A stretch of 31,095 nt of DNA from Nitrosomonas sp. Its GTDB lineage: Bacteria; Pseudomonadota; Gammaproteobacteria; Burkholderiales; Nitrosomonadaceae. Below the pieces are notes generated by a model. The model ran no database searches. It was given only the letters and a program-made list of their open reading frames with translations, and was not told the DNA's origin. This document shows positions 6,527-14,776 of this stretch, one piece after another (position 1 is the first letter of the stretch; each line of letters opens with the position of its first letter). Location of the stretch: positions 1 through 31,095 of the forward strand of contig SXJH01000172.1 in NCBI GenBank assembly GCA_005779435.1, given 5' to 3'. The translations under genes were made by a program, and so were the position numbers.

Positions 6527-8563
6527 TCATTGTTCGAGCGCCTTTTCGATTGTTTGCTTGATATCCTGAATATCGAACGGCTTAGTGATGTAGGCATCAA
6601 ACCCGGCATCCATGCCTTCTTCGATATCTTCAATCATCGCAGCCGCGCTCAATGCGATAACCGGCGTTTTTGCCAGTATGTCGTGTTTGCGGATGATGCA
6701 TAAAGCTTCGATACCGCTCATGCCCGGCAGATTGATGTCCATCAGAATAAGCTGCGGCAGTTCTTTATCGGCGGTCGCCAAACCAAGCTCGGCGGTCGTT
6801 TCCGTAAATAATTGCATGTCAGGGAACATCAGCGACATGAATTCCTTCATCAATTGCTGGTTGAAAGGATTGTCTTCGATGTAAAGAATTTTCGTTTTCG
6901 TCGTCGTCATGCGGGTGCTGCATGTGATTTGTTTTTCTTCGGGAATGCAGGGCTGATCGATATGCTCAGGCGCCTGGGGAAGCTCGATCCAAAACTCGGA
7001 ACCAACTCCAATAGCACTTTTGAATCCGATGCTGCCGTTCATCGACTCTACCAGACTCTTGGTAATGGCCAAACCGATTCCTGTGCCCTCAATCTGGCTG
7101 TTTTCGGCGCCCAGGCGGCTAAATGGCTGAAAAATCTGTTCCCATTTTTCCTGTGGAATACCGGTGCCGGTATCGGTTACCGACAATCGTATTTTTTCGC
7201 CGCCGGTTTTCCGGCAAACAACAGTAACGCATCCGTCTTTCCGATTATATTTTATGGCGTTAGATAACAGATTCAAAACAATTTGTTTTAAGCATTTACG
7301 ATCGGCCCATGCAAACAGCTTGGAATCGCCGCAGCAATCAATCGATACCGCTATGCCGTGAGCATTCGCCAGCGGCTGCGTAAGCACCAAACATTCGTCG
7401 AGCGCATCGGGCACGGAAACCTGTTGCAGCTTCATTTCAAATTTCCCTGCTTCGATTCGTGTCAAGTCCAGCACTTCATTGATCAACGACAGTAAATGCT
7501 GACCGCTGTTCATGATATGCATCGCATACTGCTTTTCGGTGCTGCGCGACGCATCCATGCCCAAATCCAGAAGTTGTCCGAAACCTAGAATGGCGTTTAA
7601 CGGTGTTCGTAATTCGTGACTCATGCGGGATAAAAATTCCGACTTGGCGCGATTGGCTTTTTCCGCAGCTTGCTTCGCTTCCGTCAATATTTGTTTTTGG
7701 CGGTTCTGCACGGTAATCCATAGCCAAACCAGCAATCCGGCCACGACCGAAACAGTAATGCCGCCGAACCACAGCCAATCGAAATGTTTCGAGGATTGCG
7801 CCCATCCGCCTTTCGGTATGGCGCCAAGTTGCCAGCTGCCGACGGGAAGGATCACCGCCATCGTAATCGGTTGTTGTTCAAACAGCGAAGTTTTACCGAA
7901 AAATACAGCCCCTTCTGCACCGGAACCGTCCGCTCCGCGTATTGCCAATTCAATATTACGCTTCTCATCGTTCGCAATACCGGCATTGTTAAAAAGCGTT
8001 TCGGCGTTGATGACGAGACTGGCCACTCCCCAGTAGTTTTGTTCTTGACTTCCCGGTATGTCAATCCATATCGGCGTCAGACTGATGAAAGCGAGATCGC
8101 CCTCGATCAATTTTAACGGCCCTGAAATAACGGTTTTTCTTGACAGCATGGCGCGTTCGACAGGCGGCCATTGATCGGGATTGTCGCGGTATACCAGCCC
8201 GATTGCCATTTCGTTGCCTTCGACCGGGAATATATGGTTTAACACATTATCGGGCGATAAGCCGATATTGCGGACGCTGGTTCTGCCGCGCAACAACTCT
8301 TCGCCGACGATCTTGAATTCCGCTTCGGTAAAATGAGGATAAGCTTTTACCAAACTGACCAATCCTCTGGTGAGATAAAGATTGGCGTTGACTTCGGACT
8401 CCAAGCGCGAACGCACTTGACTCAATTGATCCACCACTTCGGCGCGCAAATCTTTCTGAAATCGCGCTTGTTCCAATCTGCTAAGCGCGATCACAATCAG
8501 CAATAGAAAAAAAGTGACTGTGAGTGCGATCCACACAGGACCGGATGAAATTTTCAAAGGCAC
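6527..8563 (-). CDS. CHASE-domain hybrid sensor histidine kinase
   Basis: 678 residues from a GTG start. TM1 is at about 10-28, followed by a periplasmic CHASE-type sensor domain (about 60-245), then TM2 at about 264-285. The HisKA domain has the phosphorylated His316 in MSHELRTPLNAILGFGQLL. The ATPase domain shows Asn435 in NLLSNAIKYN, DTGTGIP (464-470) and GTGIGL (493-498). A C-terminal receiver domain (about 557-678) has Asp609 in LILMDINLPG and Lys661 in ITKPF. All catalytic residues are present. It should sense a small extracellular molecule and phosphorylate its own receiver. No DNA-binding regulator is adjacent; the outer-membrane channel downstream may be linked in function, but that is inference. 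Confidence 0.93.
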   Translation of the reverse strand: MPLKISSGPVWIALTVTFFLLLIVIALSRLEQARFQKDLRAEVVDQLSQVRSRLESEVNANLYLTRGLVSLVKAYPHFTEAEFKIVGEELLRGRTSVRNIGLSPDNVLNHIFPVEGNEMAIGLVYRDNPDQWPPVERAMLSRKTVISGPLKLIEGDLAFISLTPIWIDIPGSQEQNYWGVASLVINAETLFNNAGIANDEKRNIELAIRGADGSGAEGAVFFGKTSLFEQQPITMAVILPVGSWQLGAIPKGGWAQSSKHFDWLWFGGITVSVVAGLLVWLWITVQNRQKQILTEAKQAAEKANRAKSEFLSRMSHELRTPLNAILGFGQLLDLGMDASRSTEKQYAMHIMNSGQHLLSLINEVLDLTRIEAGKFEMKLQQVSVPDALDECLVLTQPLANAHGIAVSIDCCGDSKLFAWADRKCLKQIVLNLLSNAIKYNRKDGCVTVVCRKTGGEKIRLSVTDTGTGIPQEKWEQIFQPFSRLGAENSQIEGTGIGLAITKSLVESMNGSIGFKSAIGVGSEFWIELPQAPEHIDQPCIPEEKQITCSTRMTTTKTKILYIEDNPFNQQLMKEFMSLMFPDMQLFTETTAELGLATADKELPQLILMDINLPGMSGIEALCIIRKHDILAKTPVIALSAAAMIEDIEEGMDAGFDAYITKPFDIQDIKQTIEKALEQ

Positions 8564-8612
8564 GCTGTTTTTATGTTGAGAAAAATGTCGTGAAAACTAA
8601 CCGTCCAAACTC

Positions 8613-8686
8613 AGGGAAACGCCGATTTATTCTGAATTTGTCATTCCGGCGAAAGCCGGTGCGACGAATAATTCAGCGTTTCCTCA
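8613..8686. repeat. Palindromic repeat R2, short copy
   Basis: The element begins AGGGAAACGCCGATTTATTC and ends with the inverted match AATTCAGCGTTTCCT. In the middle it has TCATTCCGGCGAAAGCCGG. Compared with the copies at 13665-13779 and 27806-27923, the central block of about 40 bp is missing. It lies between the divergently transcribed kinase and hslO genes. Confidence 0.8.
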
Positions 8687-8715
8687 GATGAAAATTTAAA
8701 CAAGGAGTCTTTGAA

Positions 8716-8754
8716 CTTGACGTGAACGTTCGATTCCCCGATAGCCGGTATAAT
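8716..8754 (+). promoter_or_regulatory. Candidate heat-shock (sigma-32-like) promoter of hslO
   Basis: CTTGAC at 8716-8721, a 14-bp spacer, then CCCCGATA at 8736-8743 resembles the sigma-32 pattern CTTGAA-N13-15-CCCCAT. A perfect TATAAT at 8749-8754 could serve a housekeeping promoter, but no good -35 box lies 16-18 bp before it. The location, 40-70 bp before the hslO start, and the heat-shock nature of hslO support the reading. It rests on consensus matching by eye. Confidence 0.5.
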
Positions 8755-8782
8755 AATCGCTTTTCGATATTAAAAGCTAACC

Positions 8783-9637
8783 ATGAGCAACTACGTGCAG
8801 CGCTTTCTGCTGGAAAACTTGGATATTCGCGGCGCCGTGGTGCATCTCGACTCGGTGTGGCAAGACATGCTGTCCGGACGCAATTACCCGTTGCCGGTCG
8901 CGCAATTGCTGGGTGAAATGAGCGCGGTCACCTTGCTGCTGGGCGAAAATCTGAAACAAACCGGACGCCTGACCATCCAGCTCACCGGCAACGGCCCGGT
9001 GTCGATGCTGGTGCTCGATTGCACCGAAAGCCTGCACCTGCGCGGCATGGCGAAATGCGAAGCGGCGATTGACGCGCAACCCGTGTCCGATTTGCTCGGC
9101 AATGGTCAATTAGTGCTCACGCTGGACATGCCGTCGATGCGCGAAAGCTACCAAAGCATCGTGCCGCTCGACGGCGGCGCCATCGCCGGGATTTTCGAGC
9201 ACTATTTCAAACAATCCGAACAACTGCCGTCGCGCTTGTTTTTGATCGCCGCCGACAACGCCGTTTTCGGCCTGCTGCTGCAAAAACTTCCTAACGCAGA
9301 CCTGCAAGATCCCGACGGCTGGGGTCGCGCCGAAGCACTGGCGGCAACCATCTACGACCACAAACTGTTCGACCTGACCGCAACGGAAATTCTGACGCGC
9401 CTGTTTCACGAAGAAACCATCCGCATTTTCGATCCGCACCTCGTCCACTACGGCTGCAAGGAAGATCCGGCAAAAATCTACGCCATGCTGCGCTCGCTCG
9501 GGCGCAAAGAAGCCGACTCGATCCTAAGGGAATTCGGCGAAATCATCGTCAACGACGACATCTGCAACCGCGAATACCGGCTGGATGCGCTCGCGGTGGA
9601 TGCGATATTCCGCGAGGCGGGGCCGACGGTGCATTGA
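8783..9637 (+). CDS. hslO: Hsp33 chaperone with altered zinc-cysteine motif
   Basis: 284 residues, normal Hsp33 length. The N-terminal substrate-binding part has RGAVVHLDSVWQDML, LLGEMSAVTLLLGENLKQ, GRLTIQLTGNGPVSMLVLDC and the central GGAIAGIFEHYFKQSEQLPS. The C-terminal redox switch of Hsp33 normally has four zinc cysteines (CxC and CxxC; Cys232, 234, 265 and 268 in E. coli). Here the same spacing gives Cys225, Glu227, Asp258 and Cys261, so two of four are replaced. The rest of the switch domain (MLRSLGRKEADSILREFGEI, CNREYRLDA) is intact. Hsp33 normally holds unfolded proteins after oxidation unfolds this domain. This version may be constitutively active or switched differently. A heat-shock-like promoter lies upstream. 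Confidence 0.94.
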   Translation: MSNYVQRFLLENLDIRGAVVHLDSVWQDMLSGRNYPLPVAQLLGEMSAVTLLLGENLKQTGRLTIQLTGNGPVSMLVLDCTESLHLRGMAKCEAAIDAQPVSDLLGNGQLVLTLDMPSMRESYQSIVPLDGGAIAGIFEHYFKQSEQLPSRLFLIAADNAVFGLLLQKLPNADLQDPDGWGRAEALAATIYDHKLFDLTATEILTRLFHEETIRIFDPHLVHYGCKEDPAKIYAMLRSLGRKEADSILREFGEIIVNDDICNREYRLDALAVDAIFREAGPTVH

Positions 9638-9648
9638 ATCTCGATGCA

Positions 9649-9796
9649 TTAACAGGCCAATTGAAAAACGTTTTCGAGGCGCCGATGCAAGGCAAAAACA
9701 GGTGAAAAAGCGCAGTTTATGCCTAATAAGTGAGCATTTTGAGCCTGTTTTTAACGCCGCAGCGGCAACGCAGATAGTTTTTCAACGGCTTGTTAA
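9649..9796. repeat. MITE-like repeat, copy 2
   Basis: 148 bp, clearly homologous to 2532-2684. It runs from TTAACAGGC then TTGAAAAACG through GCCGATGCAAGGC and TGAGCATTTTGAGCCTGTTT to AGTTTTTCAACGGCTTGTTAA. The shared inner blocks and inverted ends define the family. It lies 11 bp after the hslO stop and, as at hypB, could fold into a terminator-like hairpin when transcribed. Confidence 0.8.
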
Positions 9797-10137
9797 AGCG
9801 ATATCGCATCGCCGTTTATTATGACGGTGTTGTTTAAAAACGTTTTAAACATTATGTTAAGGAAACGCTGATTTATTGGCTGTACGAGCGAATCACTGCG
9901 TTGTGCGGTACCGCTGCCTCGCCTGTCTTGTCGATAGGTCTCGGTTGCTGCGTTCCGTGCGCCTCGTGCTTCATCCCGTTCGCCGAATGAATCGGCGCCT
10001 CCTTGATGGCATTTCTCGATGCTCGATACGACGTTCTTGAATTATGTCAAAGCAGTTGTGACTAAAGTCACAGCGCACCGATATTAATCGGAATAAAATA
10101 AACGCTCATAAAATTATTGTTAAGCCGGGAAAATTTG
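9797..10137. other. Intergenic region with a solitary R2 end
   Basis: About 340 bp with no convincing gene. At 9857-9877 it has TTAAGGAAACGCTGATTTATT, matching the left end of repeat R2, but the right end is missing and unrelated GC-rich sequence follows to about 10040. The stretch nearest the next gene is AT-rich and holds TTGTGACTAAAGTCACAG at about 10056-10073, which contains an inverted TGTGACT/AGTCACA pair that may be an operator or hairpin for the downstream gene. Confidence 0.55.
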
Positions 10138-12645
10138 ATGAGCGAGCAAGCCAAATCCGAAGACAAATCATCCCACACCACGTCCGGTATCGCGATTATC
10201 GCTATTTTGCTCAGCATGTTCGCGGTTCAGGATACGATACTCAAACCGACCCGGCCGCCGATGGTGAATACGGACAGGGCGTTCGGCGAAGATGCCCGTT
10301 CCCGGTTATGGCAAGATCCGTTTCAAGCCGTGGAAGAACACCGTAAATACCATCAGGCTCAAGAAAACCCATCGCGGCCTATTTCGGAATTCGAGGCAAC
10401 TATCGATACCACACATAGCCAGCGGCAAAAATACAAAATCATCTCGGAAACCAAAGGAAGCAAGCATGCAGTCATAAAAATACCGTCGCTCGATGAAAAT
10501 TATGCCTATGAATACGGTCGCGAACCTACGCGCGTTTGCTTCGATAATGCCGAGGAAAAAACAAAGGCGCCTTACGGCTATTCCGATTCTAAAGCGATAG
10601 CGCATTCACTGAATGAATTGCATTGCGAAATGGAAAAAGAAACGAAAAGGCTCGATTCCAAGAATGTGCATGTGCATGTGCTTGCCGTCATGGTGCCCGG
10701 CGGTCCCTACGCCGAGGATAAAGAGCGGCGCTTGAGAAGCCGCTACGCTGTTATTTCCGCGCTGGCGGAGCATAATTATGCATCGACAGACCCGGAGCAT
10801 ATTGATTATCTGGATTTCGAGGCGACTTGCAAGGCGATGCTTCGAGAAGATCGCGATGCTAAGCTTAGTAGCACGAAAGCCAAAGACAAAACCGAAGCCG
10901 ACGCCGAAGCCGAAGCAGGGCTTCGTATATGCGAACTGCCCGATTTTATGCCCTATGAGTGGTTTCGACCTATCCCTACTGGCGGCAATATTTCCAAGGG
11001 ATACGATAGCACTCAAAGAATTCTGCTGCTCTGGCTGGACAACGATGCCTTCGCGCGCAGCAAGTATCCGCTAAATCTGCTTGGATTTCTGAAGAAAGAG
11101 ATTGATAAAATTCCAGAAAAAGGAAATATTAAACTCGATTTCAGCGTCATCGGTCCGCACGGTTCCGATTTGTTATACAAAATGTATCGGGAAGTTAGTG
11201 ACACTAACTTAATTTTCTTCAATCAAGATTATAAGTCGCTTAGAAACACACCCATTTACACCGCCACGGCAACTGCACGACCATCGCATTTACCAGATTT
11301 GTTAAAAATTAATCCAACCGGATGGTTAAATGACATGATTACTTTTACCAGAACGGTTAGCACACAAGATACGACCGTCAAAACACTGCTGTGTGAATTG
11401 ACGCTGCGCGGGATCAATCCTTTTTGGGGAGATTACGATTCTAAAATCAAAGAATACTGTAGTCCTGAAATTGAATCGGAAATTCCTCGAAACAAATCTG
11501 AGCGAAGTCATATTGTGCTTATCGGCGAGAAGGACAATCTTTATACGCAAATGTTGACTGAGACTTTTAGAGAGCTCATGCATGATAATTCTGAAATCAG
11601 AAAGTCTGAAATCAGAAAGGTTCACTTCTTTAGCTACTTGCGCGGTCTGGATGGAATCACTTCGGAGCAACCCTCCGCATCGCAAGAAACTAAAAACAGG
11701 CGCAGCGAGTCGCAAGAAAATAAATCGGCCGAGATTAAAGAGCAAAGGGAGCGTCCCGTTGGCACAAGCCAATTGGACTACTTGATCGGCCTTGCGGGAC
11801 AAATCAAGCAACTGGATAGGGACTCTGCACAGGATGGCGGCATCAAAGCGATCGGCATCACCGGTACCGACACTTACGACAAATTGCTGATCCTGCAAGC
11901 CTTGCGCCCCAAATTTCCCGGCGTGATATTTTTTACCACCGACCTCGACGCGCGCCTTTTTCATCCCTCCGAGATCAAGTGGACGCGCAATTTAATCGTG
12001 GCATCCCCTTTCGGCCTGGAATTGAGCAAAGAGATTCAGCCCAGCACACCGTCCTTCAGAGATAATTTCCAAACGTCCACATTCTTATCGGCACGGCTGG
12101 CATTATGTGCGAAAGGTACGATTGAAGATCTATCTAAGGATGCATGCAGTGTCATCAATCGAGAAAAGGATAACTGGATTAAGCATCCCCGGCTATTTGA
12201 AATCGGGAGCTATGGTGCTGTTGATCTCAGCCATTATCATGATAATAAATCAATTTTCCCTTCGTCATCAATAAAAGTAAAAGAAGAATCGCTGCCTTAT
12301 TTTATTACACCTAAAATAGTATTGGCATCGGTTTTAATTGTATTGTTCACCGCCGTGATTATATTTATTTTTATTCCCAGGGAATTCCATCATAAGCTAA
12401 TACTGACAACAATAATTCCAATGGTTTTAATTCTTTGTTATTTTTTGATCGATTTTTATAACACTGCAGGAGGAGAACCGATATCCCTTACAAACGGTAT
12501 CAGTTCATGGCCAAGCAATGGAATAAAAATTATGGCTTCTATGATTTCAATTTGTATTATCGGGGTGATATACCATCAATTGAATAGGAATCGGAGCGAT
12601 ACGAGTGCTAAGTTTCTATTAGATGACCCAAAACCAGGGAAATGA
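10138..12645 (+). CDS. Large membrane protein with periplasmic ligand-binding-like domains, function unknown
   Basis: 835 residues from the ATG at 10138, which has GGGA before it; a TTG at 10117 is less likely. TM1 is at about 16-35. A large region (about 36-723) follows, then TM2 (724-746), TM3 (754-773) and TM4 (795-814). Positive charges around TM2-TM4 place the large region outside the membrane. Within it, 178-360 has VMVPGGPYAEDKERRLRSRY, MPYEWFRP and LLLWLDNDA followed by VIGPHGSDLL. Residues 458-660 have HIVLIGEKDNLYTQMLTETF, SYLRGLDG, a charged low-complexity insert (about 508-543), then IKAIGITGTDTYDKLLILQA, FFTTDLDARLFHP and FRDNFQTSTFLSARLAL. The second part resembles a type 1 periplasmic-binding fold (inference). 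I recall similar uncharacterised proteobacterial proteins, but know no function. A single TGA separates it in frame from the next gene. Confidence 0.8.
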   Translation: MSEQAKSEDKSSHTTSGIAIIAILLSMFAVQDTILKPTRPPMVNTDRAFGEDARSRLWQDPFQAVEEHRKYHQAQENPSRPISEFEATIDTTHSQRQKYKIISETKGSKHAVIKIPSLDENYAYEYGREPTRVCFDNAEEKTKAPYGYSDSKAIAHSLNELHCEMEKETKRLDSKNVHVHVLAVMVPGGPYAEDKERRLRSRYAVISALAEHNYASTDPEHIDYLDFEATCKAMLREDRDAKLSSTKAKDKTEADAEAEAGLRICELPDFMPYEWFRPIPTGGNISKGYDSTQRILLLWLDNDAFARSKYPLNLLGFLKKEIDKIPEKGNIKLDFSVIGPHGSDLLYKMYREVSDTNLIFFNQDYKSLRNTPIYTATATARPSHLPDLLKINPTGWLNDMITFTRTVSTQDTTVKTLLCELTLRGINPFWGDYDSKIKEYCSPEIESEIPRNKSERSHIVLIGEKDNLYTQMLTETFRELMHDNSEIRKSEIRKVHFFSYLRGLDGITSEQPSASQETKNRRSESQENKSAEIKEQRERPVGTSQLDYLIGLAGQIKQLDRDSAQDGGIKAIGITGTDTYDKLLILQALRPKFPGVIFFTTDLDARLFHPSEIKWTRNLIVASPFGLELSKEIQPSTPSFRDNFQTSTFLSARLALCAKGTIEDLSKDACSVINREKDNWIKHPRLFEIGSYGAVDLSHYHDNKSIFPSSSIKVKEESLPYFITPKIVLASVLIVLFTAVIIFIFIPREFHHKLILTTIIPMVLILCYFLIDFYNTAGGEPISLTNGISSWPSNGIKIMASMISICIIGVIYHQLNRNRSDTSAKFLLDDPKPGK

Positions 12646-12681
12646 TCCGATATACTGAATTTATCGTTAAAAATAAAAATT

Positions 12682-13602
12682 ATGCTGAAGAAATTAAGGG
12701 AATTTATAATCGATTGTTGGGAAATTCAGTCTCCAACTCAATTCAGTGCCATCTGGAGTGATTATCAAAAGTACGCGAATTGTAAATATACGATAATTAG
12801 GGTGTCGCTTTTATGTGGTTTGGTTGCAATCGCATTGCTCTTAACTATTTGCTTTGCTAATTTCTTAGAAAACTTAGCATTCCTCTCAAAGGAGCTTGAG
12901 TATCTTTTTTCAGGCCCTTTCCGGGGGGAGATTAACTATGGGTGGAATCGTGGCATCGCGCTGATAACTATCGTTCTATATTTGATATTGATTATTTATG
13001 TTATTGATTCTGTACATCTGAGCAGTCACTTCATAAGGCTATTGGCAGAGCATGAGAATAAGATTACCTGGCCGCCTGAATTGATAAAAACTTACCAAAA
13101 TAGATATGGTTTAACCGATTCCAGAGTCATCGGATGCAGAATTCTATTGGATTTCGTAAAGCAGCATGCCGATGCGCCGAACAAGTTTATTTTTTATCCA
13201 TTCTTTGTTTTGTTTTTGATTATCCTGTCGCGTAATTATTATTTCGACAATTGGCAAACCACTCCCTTCACATTGTTTGTTTATATCGGCCTGACAATCT
13301 TTACACTGGCTAGCGCATTCAGGCTCAGAGCGGCGGCGCAATATGCCAAGGAAAAAATCCTGGAGAGATTGGAAAGCAATGATGCGCAAGAAGCGCCGGT
13401 TAATCAAAGATGGTACCAACGAGATGATAGATGGTGGTACAAACGTGATGATAAAGCCGCTAAATTTAAATCGCTGGTCAGCGAAATCAGAGAATTCAAG
13501 GAAGGAATATATAAACCGCTGTCGCATCACCCGGTGGTGCTCTATCTGCTCCTGCCGCTAAGCAGTCTTGCCAGTGTTTATCTGATTGAGTATTTGAATT
13601 GA
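12682..13602 (+). CDS. Five-TM membrane partner of the preceding protein, function unknown
   Basis: 306 residues. Membrane segments lie at about 38-60, 90-112, 168-183, 195-215 and 284-302. The positive-inside pattern puts the N terminus and the two long loops (113-167 and 213-283) in the cytoplasm. Notable positions are GPFRGEINYGWNR before TM2, YVIDSVHLSSHFIRLL after it, and NKFIFYPFFVLFLIILSRNYYFDNW around TM3. A local duplication, RWYQRDD then RWWYKRDD, lies in the last cytoplasmic loop. No enzymatic domain is recognised. It is AT-rich, lacks a clear ribosome site and is in the same frame as the gene before it, with only the TGA at 12643 and 12 sense codons between. It may be the C-terminal part of what is elsewhere one protein. 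Confidence 0.78.
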   Translation: MLKKLREFIIDCWEIQSPTQFSAIWSDYQKYANCKYTIIRVSLLCGLVAIALLLTICFANFLENLAFLSKELEYLFSGPFRGEINYGWNRGIALITIVLYLILIIYVIDSVHLSSHFIRLLAEHENKITWPPELIKTYQNRYGLTDSRVIGCRILLDFVKQHADAPNKFIFYPFFVLFLIILSRNYYFDNWQTTPFTLFVYIGLTIFTLASAFRLRAAAQYAKEKILERLESNDAQEAPVNQRWYQRDDRWWYKRDDKAAKFKSLVSEIREFKEGIYKPLSHHPVVLYLLLPLSSLASVYLIEYLN

Positions 13603-13664
13603 CGCACGCCCGGAGAATTTCAGAGCGAAACCAGAAATACCCATTCCGTGAACATTCGTAACAC

Positions 13665-13779
13665 TAGGGAAACGCTGATTAATTCTGAATTCGTCATTCC
13701 GGCGAAGGCCGGAATCCGGAAAAATCAACGAACTGGACACCGGCTTTCGCCGGTGTGACGAATTATCAGTGTTTCCCTA
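13665..13779. repeat. Palindromic repeat R2, full copy
   Basis: 115 bp with inverted ends TAGGGAAACGCTGAT and ATCAGTGTTTCCCTA. Inside are CGTCATTCCGGCGAAGGCC, a spacer with AAAATCAACGAACTGGACAC, and CGGCTTTCGCCGGTGTGACG, which pairs partly with the left half. It is nearly identical to 27806-27923. It lies between the end of the unknown membrane module and the alpha/beta hydrolase gene, which converge on it, so it may serve as a two-way terminator. Confidence 0.85.
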
Positions 13780-13816
13780 ACTGTTTTATTCGCCTGGCGT
13801 GCGACGATTGCCGAGG

Positions 13817-14647
13817 TCAGGCGGATTTCCGGGCCGCCAAATGCCGATCCATGAAAGCGCCCAGCGCTCTTTTCCAGACCGGTTGCATAAAAATAAAGCC
13901 GGTGTTGTGGGTGCCTTGCAGCGGCAGAAATTGTTTCGGTTCGGGGGCGGCCTGAAACAATCGTTGGCCATGCCGATACGGGATGATTTCGTCTTGCGGG
14001 CTGTGGGCGATAAAAACCGGGCAGGTTATCGATTGCAGGAATTCGAGCGTGTTGTAATCAAAACGGCTAATCCAGCGCACCGGCAGAAACGGGTAAATTT
14101 CCGCAGCCAGATCGGGTGCCGAGGTGAACGTCGAAACCAATGCCAGCAGTCCCGGCTTCTCACGGGCGGCCAGCCAGGCCGCCACCGCGCCCCCGAGCGA
14201 TTCGCCGAATAAAACGATGCGCTCGGGGCCGATGCCTTGGATTTCGATCAGATAGCGCCAGGCGGCCTGCGCGTCCAGATAGGTGCCGGATTCCGACGGC
14301 GTTCCGCTGCTTTGACCGTAACCCCGGTAATCGAACAACAATGTGTTGTAGCCCAGTTGCTTGAACATCGTCAGGTAATTGATGCGATGCGAAATATTGC
14401 CCGCATTGCCGTGAAAAAACAGCACCGTGCCTTTGGCGTCCGCCACCGGCGCCCACCAGCCATGCAGCGTTTCGCCGTCGCCGGTGGCGATATTCACCGC
14501 TGTATAGTCCAGGCCGATCGCTTCCGGCGTATTGCCGATCTGTTTTTCCGGAAAATAGACCAGATGCGATTGATTGAAATACACCAATAAAACGAAGGCC
14601 AGGTATATGGCAATCAATGCGATGAATGAATTTAGCAGCATATGCAT
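13817..14647 (-). CDS. Membrane-anchored alpha/beta hydrolase (BEM46/ABHD13-like)
   Basis: 276 residues. An N-terminal hydrophobic anchor covers residues 5-25, followed by the typical YFPEKQIGNTPEAIGLDY region. The oxyanion motif is FFHGNAGNIS, then FDYRGYGQSSGTPSE. The nucleophile elbow GESLGG contains the catalytic Ser. The acid is in HSPQDEIIPY and the base in GTHNTGF. All three members of the triad are present. Proteins of this group are serine hydrolases attached to the inner membrane; the substrate is not known. It is a single gene, divergent from hsdM, with about 130 bp between. Confidence 0.88.
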   Translation of the reverse strand: MHMLLNSFIALIAIYLAFVLLVYFNQSHLVYFPEKQIGNTPEAIGLDYTAVNIATGDGETLHGWWAPVADAKGTVLFFHGNAGNISHRINYLTMFKQLGYNTLLFDYRGYGQSSGTPSESGTYLDAQAAWRYLIEIQGIGPERIVLFGESLGGAVAAWLAAREKPGLLALVSTFTSAPDLAAEIYPFLPVRWISRFDYNTLEFLQSITCPVFIAHSPQDEIIPYRHGQRLFQAAPEPKQFLPLQGTHNTGFIFMQPVWKRALGAFMDRHLAARKSA

Positions 14648-14776
14648 GGCGGGCGCAGTGTCGGGGCTAACGGTTAGTTAAGAATGCGCATGTCGCATTC
14701 GCTTCCAATGCCGTGGCGGCAGCCATATACTATATAACCGCGCATTCCTGAATAACAACAATAATTCATAGCAACC

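Noticed and set aside
8717..8754. TTGACG with TATAAT as a standard sigma-70 promoter
   Set aside because: The spacer would be 26 bp, too long; the sigma-32-like reading fits the spacing better.
13665..13779. R2 repeat as a CRISPR unit or attachment site
   Set aside because: Copies are scattered kilobases apart with inverted ends and no regular spacers, integrase or tRNA overlap.
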